Of a stretch of DNA of 64,000 nucleotides, positions 24,512-35,871 are shown piece by piece; the first letter of the stretch is position 1, and every line of letters begins with the position of its first letter. The notes under the pieces are model-generated. The model worked only from the letters and a program-made list of their open reading frames with translations. It did no database searches and was not told the DNA's origin. The position numbers were made by a program, and so were the translations under genes. The stretch is from Pleodorina starrii (taxonomy: Eukaryota > Chlorophyta > Chlorophyceae > Chlamydomonadales > Volvocaceae): contig BRXU01000022.1 in the NCBI GenBank assembly GCA_030267565.1, positions 1,074,001-1,138,000 of the forward strand, written 5' to 3'.

Positions 24512-25042
24512 GATGGCGGTCTGCCGTGCAGCGGCTCTTTATCGTCAATACTGACGCACCGCCAGCTTCGAGTCCTGGTAAATCCTAAGAGGTGGGCGTG
24601 TAGTGGAAATCGACTGAACACAAGGTTGCCTGCCGAGTTTCCGCTCAGAAGGAAATGTGAATGGCCGCGACCCTCCAACTTGATTCCTGGATCTATTCCA
24701 ATTGAATTATATTCAGCAAATATAATGAGTCTGCAACTAATGCTAAATGCTATGGCCTTGGTAACGAGAAAGAACAAGTTTGCTGCTTTACCGCCGGTGG
24801 AGACCGATTTCGGAGCAGGCATGAGAAAACCTAGTTCCAAGATGAATGATACAGCACTGTACATATCATGACTGCTAAGCTACCGGTGGCACCATATCCT
24901 ACTGCTGGGTCATTTACCGGTATCGAAGGATAACTCGAGAGAAATACGGTAGTGAGCTGGTGACGGGGCTGCCTCGAGCCAGTTCTTTGTTCTGCACAAT
25001 ATTATACGAGAACTGTAGCTCATTTGTAGAACACGGTTCAGC
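24512..25042. promoter_or_regulatory. Divergent promoter region, PSF2 / GID8
   Basis: The 531 bp between two opposite start codons must contain both promoters and 5' UTRs. It is AT-richer (24680-24880 especially) than the exons around it. A small open frame at 24626-24871 lacks any recognisable feature and I do not call it a gene. Confidence 0.5.
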
Positions 25043-26747
25043 ATGGGGCGGGGTGAGGTGAGAACATTTCGTTTGTCCCCCAAGGTTCCTTTCTCAGCAA
25101 GGCTCCGTGGCCGCATACATCGTAATTCATATTCTGTAACAGGCGGGCAGCAAAAAGAACATTCCATTGGACGTATGGGAGCAGAAGCTGGCTGCTGTGA
25201 GGGTACCCAAGAATGACATGAACCGGCTCATAATGAACTTTTTAGTGACCGAGGTGCGGTGTGTTGCTATGCAGCTGGGGAAATTAAGCGGGATGTGGAC
25301 CCGGGGGGAGTGCTCGTTACTGCCGTGCGTTCTTGGGGCTGTGTTTACCACGCAGTCCCAACCCGCACCCAATCCCTGACCTGGTCCCCAAACCTTTCGT
25401 GTGCGGCGGCTCGCTGGCCACAGGGGTATGTCGAGGCGGCCCGGATGTTTGAGAAGGAGAGCGGCACAGCTCCTGGTGTAGACCTGGACGCCATTACGGA
25501 TCGCATGGAGGTGCGGAGAGCACTCCAAGGCGGCGACGTCGAGGCTGCCATGGAGCGCGTCAACGACCTGGATCCAGAGGTACGCCGTACACCCGCCAGC
25601 GACACGCGCATGCTGCTGGGTGTTCAGGCCATCGCGCACGGGGAGGTGGGATGACCATGCGCCGGGAGTAATGACCCGAGAACACGCATCTGAATTCCGG
25701 TCAGTCCCAGGGATGCTGTGCCAACGGATGCGGCAGCTGAGGCGATTTGTCTTAGCGCGCGTGGTTCTGTTAGCTACGTAAAATCCGCGTGGCACACCCA
25801 TGCTATGTCGCGTTCGCTTTGGCAGGCGTGTCACAAGCATGACTGTGTGGGTCTGCGCCCCTTCCCCAAACCCGGGACACAGATCTTGGAGTCGCAGCCC
25901 AAGCTCTTTTTCCACCTGCAACAGCAACGGCTCATAGAGCTCATCCGGGCGGGGGACGTGGAGTCGGCGCTGGACTTCGCGCAGGAGAACCTGGCGCCGC
26001 TGGCCGAGGAGAACTCAGAGTTCCTCGAGGAGCTGGGTGCGTGACTGAAGGGTAGCCCGCTTCGTTGGGCAAGTTTAACGGCCGTAGCTGGTTGAAGCAT
26101 ATCGACGAGAGGACGGGATACACGTGGCAGTGGACATGTGCGCGCGAACAGGGCCAAACGCACGATTGTCCCTATGACTGGCTGGTCAGGAGGTCGGGCG
26201 TGTTCTGTGGCACAGGACGGGCGCGTACCCAACACTCGTGGGGCCGCATCGGCACCTGAGGGACGGGAAGGCTGACTCAGCCGACGCGCACGTAATCTAC
26301 TCCCTGCACCCCGCCGCACGACCCATTGAAACCCGGCCGCCTACGCTGCTCTCGTTTGCTGCAAGCTTGCGCCTTGCGCGCATGCACCGTGCACCGCGCC
26401 CGTGCACACCCTCTCATTTCCTCGGCTTTCCCGCGTTGTGTCCTCCTGGCCTCCTCCTGCTTGCCGGCTCCGTGGGTGCCCCAGAGCGGACCGTGGCGCT
26501 GCTGGCGTTTGAGGACACCAAGTCGTGTCCGGTGGGCGACCTTATGGAGGTGGCGCAGCGCCAAAAGACGGCCAGCGAGCTCAACGCCGCCATCTTGCAG
26601 AGCCAGGCGCAGGAGCGAGAGCCGCGCTTGCCGGTGCTGCTGAAGGTGCTGCTGTGGGCGCAGGCGCAGCTGGACGAGCGGGCAACGTACCCGCGCATCA
26701 CCGACCTGGCCACAGCGCAGCTGGTGCCGCCAACGAAGGCGGAGTAG
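25043..26747 (+). CDS. GID8: GID8/TWA1, LisH-CTLH-CRA subunit of the CTLH/GID ubiquitin ligase
   Basis: GID8 is a core scaffold of the GID/CTLH E3 ligase, bridging RING and substrate-receptor modules (known). Five exons: 25043-25057, 25143-25253, 25424-25579, 25883-26036 and 26485-26747, totalling 699 nt, 232 aa; human TWA1 is 228. The first exon is only 15 nt (MGRGE) and is chosen because its phase-0 donor GTGAGA fits the acceptor at 25142. LisH (residues ~20-50) reads DMNRLIMNFLVTEGYVEAA; CTLH (~55-110) includes RRALQGGDVEAAM and FFHLQQQRLIELIRAGDVE; the CRA domain includes ERTVALLAFEDT, GDLMEVAQRQKTASELN and LLKVLLWAQAQLDE. Length and all phases support an intact gene. Confidence 0.93.
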
Positions 26748-29700
26748 TGAAGGAGTGCGGGGTAGTGGAGAAGGAGGGGTGCATACGGCTCGGGCGCGGT
26801 CGCGGTCGCAGGCTTGGGTGCCCGCTCGTCAGAGAGGGCTGCGCTGCGATGGTCATGGAAGACAGTGCATGAGTGCTGGGCTTGGACGTTGCGGAACGAG
26901 GTTGGTGTGCCGGAGTGTGTCGTGGGATGGGAAGGTGACGAAGGAGGGCTGCCATAAGCCCATAACGTGCTTCTGGGGGCCGGGGTAATAAAAACGATAC
27001 CGCAGCGGACGGACGAAGGCAACCGAGAACCCAATAATACTTACCAGGTTTACCTTACCATTACCGAACGAGCTGCGGTCGGGGGAGGAGGAGGGCGAAG
27101 AACTGATGGTGGAGGGCGTGTGCGCGTGATGGGCGATGGGAGGGAACAGCGGTGCCGCCAAGGGGGCGGAGAAGGGGATGGCAGGTGGGCGAGGACCCGC
27201 ACGGCGGAGGCTGTGGAGTCCTTGGGTGGATCGCGGATTTTGCCACGCGGCGCCAAGCCAGTATTGTCCGGGCCCAACCCTGTGGCGACGCGGGTGACCC
27301 GCCCAAGGTGCAGTTGTACTTCGACTGTGCACGCAAGAAAGCGGAGGAGCCCAGCCAGCATCGTTCATCGCACACTAAGCCGTCGATGCCTCGCAGAGCC
27401 GGTGACACGATCCCATCGGGGGCAGGAGACCAGGAGTGCGTAACGGCCCGGTGTGCAAGTGAAAGCCATTACGGAGTCACGCCTCAGTGACAGCCCCCAA
27501 GCCCTCTGACGGGGCCCCCATCGCTGGTTGTGGACCATACAGCTGAATTGGCGCACCAGAGGCGCCCAGGGATACATGTAACGGCTACCCAACTCCTGTG
27601 TGTTGTGCCGTGCTTTTGGTACTGCGTTCTTTTGCCCTCAGCAGGCTGCTATCCTCTCCCGCACATCCCTGGTAGGCGCCGTGCCGTTTCGTTGCGTCCC
27701 TCTATTCATGAGCTATCTTCTGACGGCGCGGCGTTACTGACTCAGTCGGCCGCGTAGTGGCAGCGGGCGCGAAATTCCCAATGGAGCCTTAATGTTGGCC
27801 GAGCGAGTAATCAGGTTTGCATCCTTTTGCCATAGCGGATCCAAAAGGCGCGCACCGATAATCCTTTTCGGGCCCCATATGGCCTCATACCGCACCAAGA
27901 TCACGCTCCTTCTGTTCATCCATGCGCAATCCCGGGCCGGATTGGGTTACCCGATAGCGATGGGCTCTACAGCCCATGCCGTGCATGCGTACGACGCGCT
28001 CAATAACTGCGGCGCCTTAGACTGCAAAACACTTAATGCATTGCCTAGCCAGGCAACGGCAGCAGTACTGGACCTGTACGGCCCAAACCAACCTAAGGAC
28101 GGATTGCCGGGGGCCGCTGCCATTGCAAATCCTGCCTTATTTCGCCAAATACACACGCGCTGTGCACAGAACACGGTCACACGATGCCATACCATTCCGG
28201 GGACGCACATAAATAGCACTCTGGGAAAGCCAACCCTTCGTTAAGTGCCCCATCCTTCGTAAGTCGTGACGAAGGGGGGCATACGAAGCCATGTTGCCTT
28301 CGTTCCGCCCGTCGGCGACCAAAGACGAACTTCGGCACGGCAGCCGGACGAAGAACCAGCGCCCAGACCACAGGCCGCGGTGAAACCAGCGAGCCACTCA
28401 GGCCAGGCGCTGACCAACGGAGAGGCACGGAAACGACGACCGCAGGACAGCGATATCACCCACCCAGAGAGCGGGAAGGAATGCCCTGGGGCCCATAAAC
28501 GGACGCCCCTACCAACTGGGGGAAGCAGCCCAAACAGTACCCAGAAAACAGCACCAGGGTCAGCATGCTCAGCACCACCCATACACGACCCTCCCAGCTC
28601 CCACTAGCAGCAGGCCGAGGAGAATGACTCGAGGAAGCACTTCGTTGGATGAGGCCGCCATCCACAACCCGGAGACACGGGTGGCAGCAGCCTAGCTACC
28701 CGGGTCCAGCCCCGCCGAGGCAGCCCCAGGGACGCAAAGTCGCGTAGCCGGGCCCAGAAGCCCACCACTGCGCTGTCCACGCCAAACGTGAGCACTGCCC
28801 CACCTCCATCACCCGCCCCCCCATGCATCCTCTCCCCCTCTCCGACGGCTGCGGGCTGCGATTCCGGGGTCACCCTCGGCTGACGCACAGCGGGGCTGAG
28901 ACTTTCTAAAGCCAACGTTCGACTTGTCCCGTTGAGCCCCGCATGCCGCTCCATCGCCTCCCCTGGTTGCCGCCCCCTGCCCCACGCCACATCCTGCCCC
29001 TCACCCCTGCCCTGCGCCCCAAACCCCCTCCTCCGCCTCTGCGTTGCCCAGCGTGTGGCTCCCGTGCCCAGGGTCCCTCGTGCGTGGGGTCTTGCGCGCC
29101 TGGCCGGTGTGGTGGGGAGCCGGCCCTCACGGTCCGCCACCCGGCCTCCAGCGTCCGAGCGGGTTCCGTCCCCGCCTTCTGTCTTCGCGTCCCCAGTGGA
29201 GAACATCCCCCAATGGAGAGGAAACTCAACATACTATCCAAACTCAAATCAACGCCAGAGCGTGCCGGACCAGCAAAGAGTACATCAACTGTACGACAAC
29301 TACATAGGAGCCCAGCTTCCCTTCCCTTGCCACTCACCTATCACGACCTCCAGTCCGCGCCGCGCGATGCTGGAAGTGCCGGAGCTGACTAGGGCCCGGG
29401 GCGGCCCGAAGGGCCGGCCGACGGGAAGCGACTTACTGCAGGGCGGACAAAGGGAGCACGGCGGTTGGGGCTGAAGTTGCTTAGACGCGGCACGCACGAC
29501 TCACAAGGACACGACAGGTTCTCTGTAGGGCTAGCTAGAGGCCTGCGGACCTTGAACAGGTACGTGCGGAACGGGTATGGCTTCTCCTCTGGCTGGTTCG
29601 TTTGGTGTCTGGTCTGCCAGGGTGCCATATGCCATTGGGGCGCGGGTCGGGGCAGTTCCGATCGTCCAGCGATGGTTGCAATCGTGGCCGGGGCCGCCGT
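26748..29700. other. Gene-poor stretch after GID8
   Basis: The first few hundred bases are probably GID8 3' UTR. I find no conserved domain on either strand. Open frames such as 28604-29206 on the minus strand are Arg/Gly-rich and look compositional. The right end adjoins the decayed DIRS-like element and may include its untranslated end, but I could not define a terminus. Confidence 0.45.
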
Positions 29701-29723
29701 GCCGTGGGTCCCGAACTGCGCAG

Positions 29724-31000
29724 TCAGGCGCTGTCGTGCGCGCGGGGCGCCGACGAGTCAAAGACGAGGGGGCAGCTGGCGCATGGGCGGGCGCTCAGGG
29801 CGGCGCCGATGTGCACCGCCTGGTCCGGCGGGGGCCGGACGTAGCTCTGGGCAGGGTCGGCCCAGTGGCCGTGCGCTATAACGGCCTCACGTGGGGTGCC
29901 ACCGTTGATGGCGGTGGTGGCCGCCCCGATTTGCATGCTGTGCGTGGTCATGTGGCCCTTGATACCCGCGGCGGCGCAGTGCTCCGTTACAGCCTTGTTG
30001 AAAGCGTCGTACGGCATCGGGGAAATCCCTACCTCTGCCGGGGCTGTGACCTGGGCGAGCGCGCCGCCGTTGACCAGCCGCAGTAGGGGGCCCAATTGAG
30101 GCCGCGCTGCGGGACGCGGATGTAGCGCCCCTGCACGGAGAGACGGGGCAGGATCCCCACTGGGCAGGAGCTGGTGCCGTCCGCTGCGATGGTGACCGTC
30201 CTCCTGGCGGCGATCGGATCTGTCTTGCCCTTCCACAGTGTAAGCTCGACCCACCGCAGCGGGGTCGGGGGGTCGAAACGCATGAATTCTGAGTGCACCA
30301 GCACCCGCGCCATTCCGCTGGAGGGCCGGGCGCCGAAGTACAACAGCACGATGCTGCAGACGACCACGCGGGTGTGGAGGCTGCAGGAGGGCGTGAGGTG
30401 GAAGTCGGTCAGGGTCTGGAGATCGGCTGCTGTGACGGCGTCCCGCAAGCGGGTCGTCGGTGGTAGAGCCCGCACTGCTGTCGCCCGGACGATGCTGCAG
30501 AGGGTTCCTTGGCACGGTGAGAGCAGGTCCAGGAGTGAGTAGTCAGTTGTGATCGCGGCGGTAGCCTTGCTGACCGCGGCGCTGCCGCTCCCCTGCTGTT
30601 CGCAGCATTCCCGTTCGGTGGTGAGGATGAGGGCCACCCGTGTGATGTGGGCTGAGTACGGGTCCACTCCTGCACGCGCGCACCAATCCTTCCACCGGGC
30701 CCACGGCCCCTCGTACGTGCCGAGGCGCCGGACGGCGCCGGTGCCGGTGCTGAGCCAAGCTAGCTGCGAGGCGCTGGAACTCAGTATCGGGTGTAGACGC
30801 GAGGCCCGCGGCTGTGAGTGGCGCTAGCGCGTCTGCATCCGGGCGGCGTCGGGGCGGGGCGGGGGCGGAGGGAGCCGCTGTGCGGTTGGAATAAGCTGGC
30901 ATGTTGTAGCATCGGGACCTCGGAGGCCAAGCGGGGCTTGCGGGGAACATAATCAGGCAGGCAAGCGGTCTGCCCTGACAGGGGTGGGACCGCCACGTCG
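29724..31000 (-). pseudogene. Tyrosine recombinase of the DIRS-like element
   Basis: The N-terminal core-binding part reads TYEGPWARWKDWCARAG (~30710). The catalytic domain has the first-box Arg in FGARPSSGMARVL (~30330), then after a frameshift near 30090 the second box THSMQIGAATTAINGG, HGHW, and SYVR with the nucleophile Tyr. The second box is normally HxxR; here Arg is Gln (codon CAA at 29933-29931), so the enzyme should be inactive. CGA to CAA is what CpG deamination on the opposite strand would give. In order, the other catalytic residues (first Arg, His, His/Trp, Tyr) are still visible. Confidence 0.8.
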
Positions 31001-31699
31001 GCCCGGGGTGCGTTGTGCCAGAACTCGACCAACAACGCCAGGGTGCGCCCGCGGGGAGCACCCCGCGGCACCCGGTTTCCACAGGCGCCTCCGAGGAGCA
31101 TGTCGTGCGAGTGGGGCACCACCCAGCATGCCAACGCGAACTACCGAAAAATGCCCCCCCGCGCGGCCACTAGCAGGGGCCACCAGGGGCCCGTTGGCCA
31201 AAAATGGGGACGATTATGCACATGCGTGCGTGGCATAGCTCGGCGCGCTCAAGTACCCGGCCCATCAGGTGAACAGGGGGGTTGGCACCAGCAGTGCTCT
31301 CCTTGTGTGAACCCAACTAGTGCGATAATCGGGCGTGACAGCCCCATTGCTGGTCAAAGGCAGTGACCCCGGCTGTGTCCGGCGTGCAGTACTGACTGAA
31401 GTAGCGGGGCAGCTAGTGGGTCGTGGACGGCGCGAACAAGTTCACGTCAACCGGCCGGTCGGGGAGTAGAGGCGGCGGCGGCGGAGCCAACGGGGGGCCG
31501 GCCCCTCTCAACCGGCAAGCAAGGGGCCGTGGCAGGCGGGGAGCAAGGGCAGCGCGGGGAGCGGTGGGCAGGCTGCTGCACGGGCGAAAGGGGGGCCGAG
31601 AATGCGGATATGCCGCTGCGAAGAGGCAAGCAGCCCAAGGCCTAAGCCTGTGGCTGTGGGGCGAATGGGAGGCGGGAAGTAGGTACGGCACCCGGCATG

Positions 31700-31925
31700 T
31701 CCAATTTCTCTAATAGAATGCGATGCCGTTGCGTTCAAGATAAGAGGCGAGTCCGCAAACTTGTATATATGGCTCGCGAGCTGGCAAATTTTTATAAAGT
31801 TATAGATAATAAGCTCCTACCGGCGCCTCGCAAAAAGTTTGCGTTTTCGTATCCAAATTTAAAGATATTTCCGGCCTCGCAAAATAACCGCGTCGCGAAA
31901 GGATTGCGTCGGTACGGTATAAGAA
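31700..31925. other. AT-rich island interrupting the DIRS coding remains
   Basis: Base composition drops sharply to AT-rich between GC-rich coding remains of RNase H (left on the minus strand at ~31930) and the recombinase. It carries no recognised domain; it may be inserted sequence or an internal untranslated part. The adjoining 31265-31700 is G-rich with no recognised gene. Confidence 0.4.
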
Positions 31926-33284
31926 CACCCCTTGGTTATCCGTCCGGATCAGGGCGTGCTGGTCACTGAGCTGACCGTCACGGTTGAGGTTGCGCAACCC
32001 GAGCTCGACAGACTCTAGCTCCAGTGCCGTGGACGACGCCCGGACGACGACGACGCCCGCTGCGGCGCGGCCGTTTGTCACGGAGAATCCCCCCAACGCC
32101 ATACTCGTAGTGCGGGCTACCGGCCGCGTCCGTGTGAATAATGGTGTGAACAACAGACGGGGACCAGAGGGATCGGCGCCCGTCGAAGCGTGAGGCAGAT
32201 TCCTGCCAGAACTTCAGCTCCCCGACGGCTGCGTCGCTGAGGGAGCAGTGATGCGTCAGGTCGGGGCCCGCGGTTAGCTGCTCGTTGTGCCAATGAACGA
32301 GGCGGCGGTTCATCAGGAGAGCTAAGAATCCAAAGGGGTACCGCATCGACATGATGGTGCCCACGAGACTTGCGACGGTCCGGATGCTGCAGCAGTGGCT
32401 GTCGTGTAGCGCTGAGGTCAGGATCACGGAGGGCTGCGGGGGCACTGTTAGTGTGCCAGTGGCGGTGTCTGCGGTGGCGCCAAGGTGCGACACACGCCGG
32501 GAGGGCTGTAGCTGGCACTTGTTGGCCCCATGTTGACGACGAAGCCGGCATTGGCCATATCTGCAAGAATCTATCCGTGGAGTGTAGCCAGCTGCGTGGC
32601 GTTCACGTGAGCGTGGATGCTGCCATTGACCGTGCCAGCACAGCGGTGGCCGGCTTGCCGCCAGTGGCCCAGCAGCTGACGCATCACTATCGTGAAGCAG
32701 TGGCACGCGGGTGCAAGGCTAAACGGTAGCTGGTTGAAGACGTAATAGGGCCCGCGCCAGGCGAAGCCCAGGAACGTGTGCGCACTGCTGTGCATATCGA
32801 TGTGGTGGTAACCCGACTTCAGGTCGGCTATGGACATAAATTCGCCGGGCTGGAGCACCTCGTGGAGCTGGTCCAACGTCTCGTACTGGAACGAGTCGAA
32901 ACGGAGCACATTGTTGACCCGACGACGACCGTCCCGAATTAGGCGTCGGTTGTCGGGGTCCTTAGGGTTAGGGTTAGGAACCGCGCCCAGTGGCAGCACA
33001 CACTGCGGCTGCTTATCGACTGCTGACGTTGCACCGGCAGCCACGAGTTCTGCGATGGCTTTGTCAACGAATGCACTGAATTCTCGGGCAGAAGAATGGT
33101 TCGGCGGCTCAGTGCGCTCGTTGGGCCGTTGGCCCGTCAGCCATTCCAGCTGAAGGCCGTGTTCGATGACGCTGAAAACAAACGGATCCCGGCAGAGAGG
33201 CTTCCAGAAAGCGAGATTGCGCTTATGCCGAAAGGCCGGTTGAGATCGAGACCATATTGTGGCAACGAATTTGTACGGCAACAA
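31920..33284 (-). pseudogene. Reverse transcriptase-RNase H of the DIRS-like element
   Basis: The fingers/palm start with AVPNPNPKDPDNRRLIRDGR. The first catalytic Asp is in FMSIADLKSGYHHIDM, followed by the YYVFNQLPFSLAPA block and MRQLLGHWRQAGHRC. The expected YLDD motif should come next, but the sequence reads AGTVNGSIHAH, so the catalytic Asp pair is gone. After a frame change the connection domain (SHLGATADTATGTL, VASLVGTIMSMRYPF) is seen. The RNase H parts are HTDAAGSPHYEYGVGG, LELESVELGL and IRTDNQGV. At least two frame breaks separate these blocks. Confidence 0.8.
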
Positions 33285-33439
33285 CGTACATTACAGGCGG
33301 CGGAACAATCAAGTCTCCATACCGCGTTCACTCGGACGCCGTGCCGCCGAGGCCCTTCACCCAAGAGGGTGTGGGTTCCAGTTCCACAATTGTGTGTCTG
33401 TGCGACACTCCAAACGCCTCACCGGGCGAACCGTCCTGT

Positions 33440-33660
33440 GCATTTGCCACATGACTGTATCGTGCCCCAATGGGCGACAACAAAAAAGCGAGAGAGAGCG
33501 CGACGTCTCCCCGCTAGTGGTGATAGATGGCGCCCCAGCGGGCTTATAACAGGGCCCCAACGGGCGACGGGCCAGCGCCCAGGTGCTGCAAGTCAGCAAC
33601 AGAAAAAAAACCCAGCGGGTATTCATTCGTTTTGGCCCCAGCGGGCGTTGCGCGCTAGCC
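33440..33660. repeat. Short dispersed GGCCCCAGCGGGC motifs
   Basis: Four or five near-copies of a 12-16 base motif (GCCCCAATGGGCGAC, GCGCCCCAGCGGGC, GGCCCCAACGGGCGAC, GGCCCCAGCGGGCG) lie in the spacer between gag and reverse transcriptase. Each copy is itself close to an inverted repeat. Function unknown. Confidence 0.6.
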
Positions 33661-33766
33661 TCCATGGTTAAGCGCGTTGAACTCCAGCGACCCACATCGG
33701 GATCGGGCAGTACCAGCCTGCTGCTACGGTAACGGAAAAATAATGCAAACTCCTCGATGTCAACGC

Positions 33767-34596
33767 TCAATCTGGGCCACTGCCCGTGCGCGGCAGCCGG
33801 TCCTGCGCCGGTGTGCTGTTGCGCCGGCCGAAATTGCCGCCACCCCCGCTATGGTCACCGCCTCCACCGCTGTCGTGTTGGCGGAATGGGACGCCTCCAC
33901 CGCCGCCGCTGCCCTCTTGGCGGAACTGGGGGGAGCTGCTGCGGTAGGGCGCGAAAAAACTGGGATGACGACGGGCCGGGGCCTGAGCTGCTCGGGGGCC
34001 GGTGCTACTGGCTCGAGGGCCGCTGTTGCATAACCATCGCCGCATTGTCCGCCGCCACCTTGTTCTCCAGGAGGGAAAACTTCTTGGGTGCGGCCGACCT
34101 TGACAGCGCGTAGTTCTGGTAGGCCGCCGCGAACTGCGACGCCTCGGGGATGGGTTTTTGCGGCGGCGGAGTACCTGCGGAAGCCCGTGTTAATGCCATG
34201 GCACATGGCCATGTTCACCTGCTGAGCCTCTTTAAGCATGCCCAGCGCCATGCCCACGTAGACCAGCGCCGACGATGACTGACGCAGCTCCGGTTGAATG
34301 TTGTCCTTGATGTAGGTGATGCTGGTCTCCAGGCGAGCCCTTATAAAGCTCCAAGGCGCAGTAGGCGATCGTTCTGGCTGGTGATGGCTGGAGTTGGGGT
34401 AATGGCGCGTGGATGGGTCTGCTTGGTCGACCACGAGTTCAAGCTGCTTGGCCATCTCTTCGGCATTCTCTGCACGGTCTTCCGCGGCGGCTTTGGCAGT
34501 CTCAGCAGCAGTTTGGTTGGCTCGTGCGGTGACCAAGGTTGCCTCCAGATCTGTAATTCGCTGTTCCATTCTTGAAGTATGAGGAAAATCCTTCAC
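33767..34596 (-). pseudogene. Gag-like protein of the DIRS-like element
   Basis: The N-terminal ~70 residues form a predicted coiled coil rich in Ala/Glu/Thr (TDLEATLVTARANQTAAETA). A mid part in a shifted frame has QFAAAYQNYALSRSA. A third frame gives a Gly-rich tail (EGSGGGGGVPFRQHDSGGGG). Gly-rich Gag tails occur in algal DIRS-like elements; assignment rests on position and composition, not on a conserved domain. Frame changes near 34200 and 34010 suggest decay. Confidence 0.55.
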
Positions 34597-34646
34597 TGTA
34601 TTCTAATTTCTGAAACGAGGTTACGCGTAATAAGACATCTCTCTTT

Positions 34647-34683
34647 AAAAGTTGTTCAACAGGATAAAAGTTGTTCAACAGGA
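34647..34683. repeat. Tandem 18-bp direct repeat
   Basis: Two perfect copies of AAAAGTTGTTCAACAGGA (34647-34664 and 34666-34683) separated by one T. The core GTTGTTCAAC is nearly palindromic. It lies just outside the gag end of the DIRS-like element and could mark its 5' untranslated region. Confidence 0.75.
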
Positions 34684-35090
34684 CATGATGGCCCTCTAGG
34701 GCCACCTCGCACCGCAGACTGGGCAGCGGTGCGTAGATACCTAAGCAATCGTCGCAGCTATGCTGCGGCGGATGCTTAGGGCTGGCGCAGCCAGCCAGAA
34801 GAGGCACCTCTCTGCGAGGTGCCGTACGGAATACGGCAGTGCAATTCACATACATTCACAGGCCCCACGCTGTGAGAGAGGAATAGTTGCGACTTCCGGT
34901 CGTGTTTATTCGGTTCGTGGCTACAGTCAGGGAAGCTGCCTTCCACCCTTACGGCTGAAAGTCCGGCTTCTACATGACGTTGATACTGCTGCGTAAATGT
35001 GCTTAACGTTTGCTGTACTTCAGAATAGGATATGTTGGATGCTATCCTGTGAACTAAACACTACCTAGATAATTTTGCTAGAAACCTCAT

Positions 35091-35871
35091 ATGGCTAACA
35101 ACCTCACTGCCAGAGTGTATGAGGGTGCAAGTTTTCAGTACAGGATGACTCTGAATTCTTCGACCACAGTCGCGCAAGCCACAGACGCCGCTGCCAAGGA
35201 GCTGAAGCGCACAGCGCCGGACATCGGCAACACTCAGCTGCGCAGCGTCAGGCATAAGGACAACAAGGGCCGTGTCAAGGAGGAGATCATGGACCCGGCT
35301 GCCAAGATGCAGCCCTCGTACGAGCTGCAGCTGGAGGTTGAAGACGCGGACATCATCATGCAACGGCGACAGGAGCGAGCGTTCCGCCGCTTTATCCTCA
35401 AGCGGCATGTCATTTCCTTCGCGTCAAGCGTTTCGGCGAGGATGGTGTCTGGGCTGTCTGAAGTCCCCCGCAGCGGCCCCAACAAGAATGCTTCTGGTGT
35501 TCAGACCTTCTTGCAGAGCCCGGAGGTTTCTGGCAAGATTGTCAGCTTTTTGCGAAAGGCCATGCTGAGCGGCGAGCCCGCTGATTTTGCGGTAGCTCTG
35601 GACGAGAACTACGACCAGCGAAACGGTGAGCAGAGCAGTCTGGTTATGTTAGCTTGCTTCCTAGCTTGTATGGCTTTTTTAATCCTGTCCTTTGTCATTG
35701 TGCCTTCATTTCCTTACAGTCGCCGAGCACGACACGACGGACAAGTACCTCGAGGAGACTGCGGCAGAGCTGATGGAGATGGGCGCGCTGTGCCTGCTGG
35801 GCAAGGAGCATCCATGGCAGTGCGCTCTCATCGAGCACTTTGCGCTTGTCAAGTCGGACCTCTTTGCTTAA
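35091..35871 (+). CDS. Unrecognised conserved-looking protein, 228 aa, two exons
   Basis: Exon 1 35091-35625 ends in phase 1 at a GTGAGC donor. Exon 2 35720-35871 starts after TTCCTTACAG and ends in TAA; the sum is 687 nt, exactly 229 codons. The intron is 94 bp and T-rich, unlike the exons. I do not recognise the family. The N-terminal ~85 residues (LTARVYEGASFQYRM ... YELQLEVED) alternate in the manner of a small beta-rich, possibly ubiquitin-like, domain. A basic helix follows (QRRQERAFRRFILKR), then an alpha-helical C-terminal half with FLQSPEVSGKIVSFLRKAM and MEMGALCLLGKEHPW. No signal peptide or membrane segment is seen. Clean splicing and balanced codon use argue for a real gene. The function is not known to me. 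Confidence 0.75.

Larger units (their letters stand above)
29724..34596 (-). mobile_element. DIRS-like tyrosine-recombinase retrotransposon, decayed
   Basis: Read on the minus strand, the order is gag-like (34596-33767), reverse transcriptase (33284-32571), RNase H (~32570-31920), then tyrosine recombinase (~31000-29724). This combination defines the DIRS order; related elements (TOC1, TOC3, PAT) are known from volvocalean algae. Each module has frameshifts or lost catalytic residues. Terminal repeats were not found, so the outer limits are those of the coding remains. Confidence 0.8.

Noticed and set aside
28604..29206. 200-codon minus-strand frame in the GID8 downstream region
   Set aside because: Arg/Gly/Ala composition typical of non-coding GC-rich DNA; no domain, no splice partner.
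32955..32980. Telomere-like TTAGGGTTAGGGTTAGG
   Set aside because: It is under three repeat units and lies inside the reverse transcriptase frame, where it encodes part of PNPNPKD; green algal telomeres are usually TTTTAGGG or TTTAGGG.
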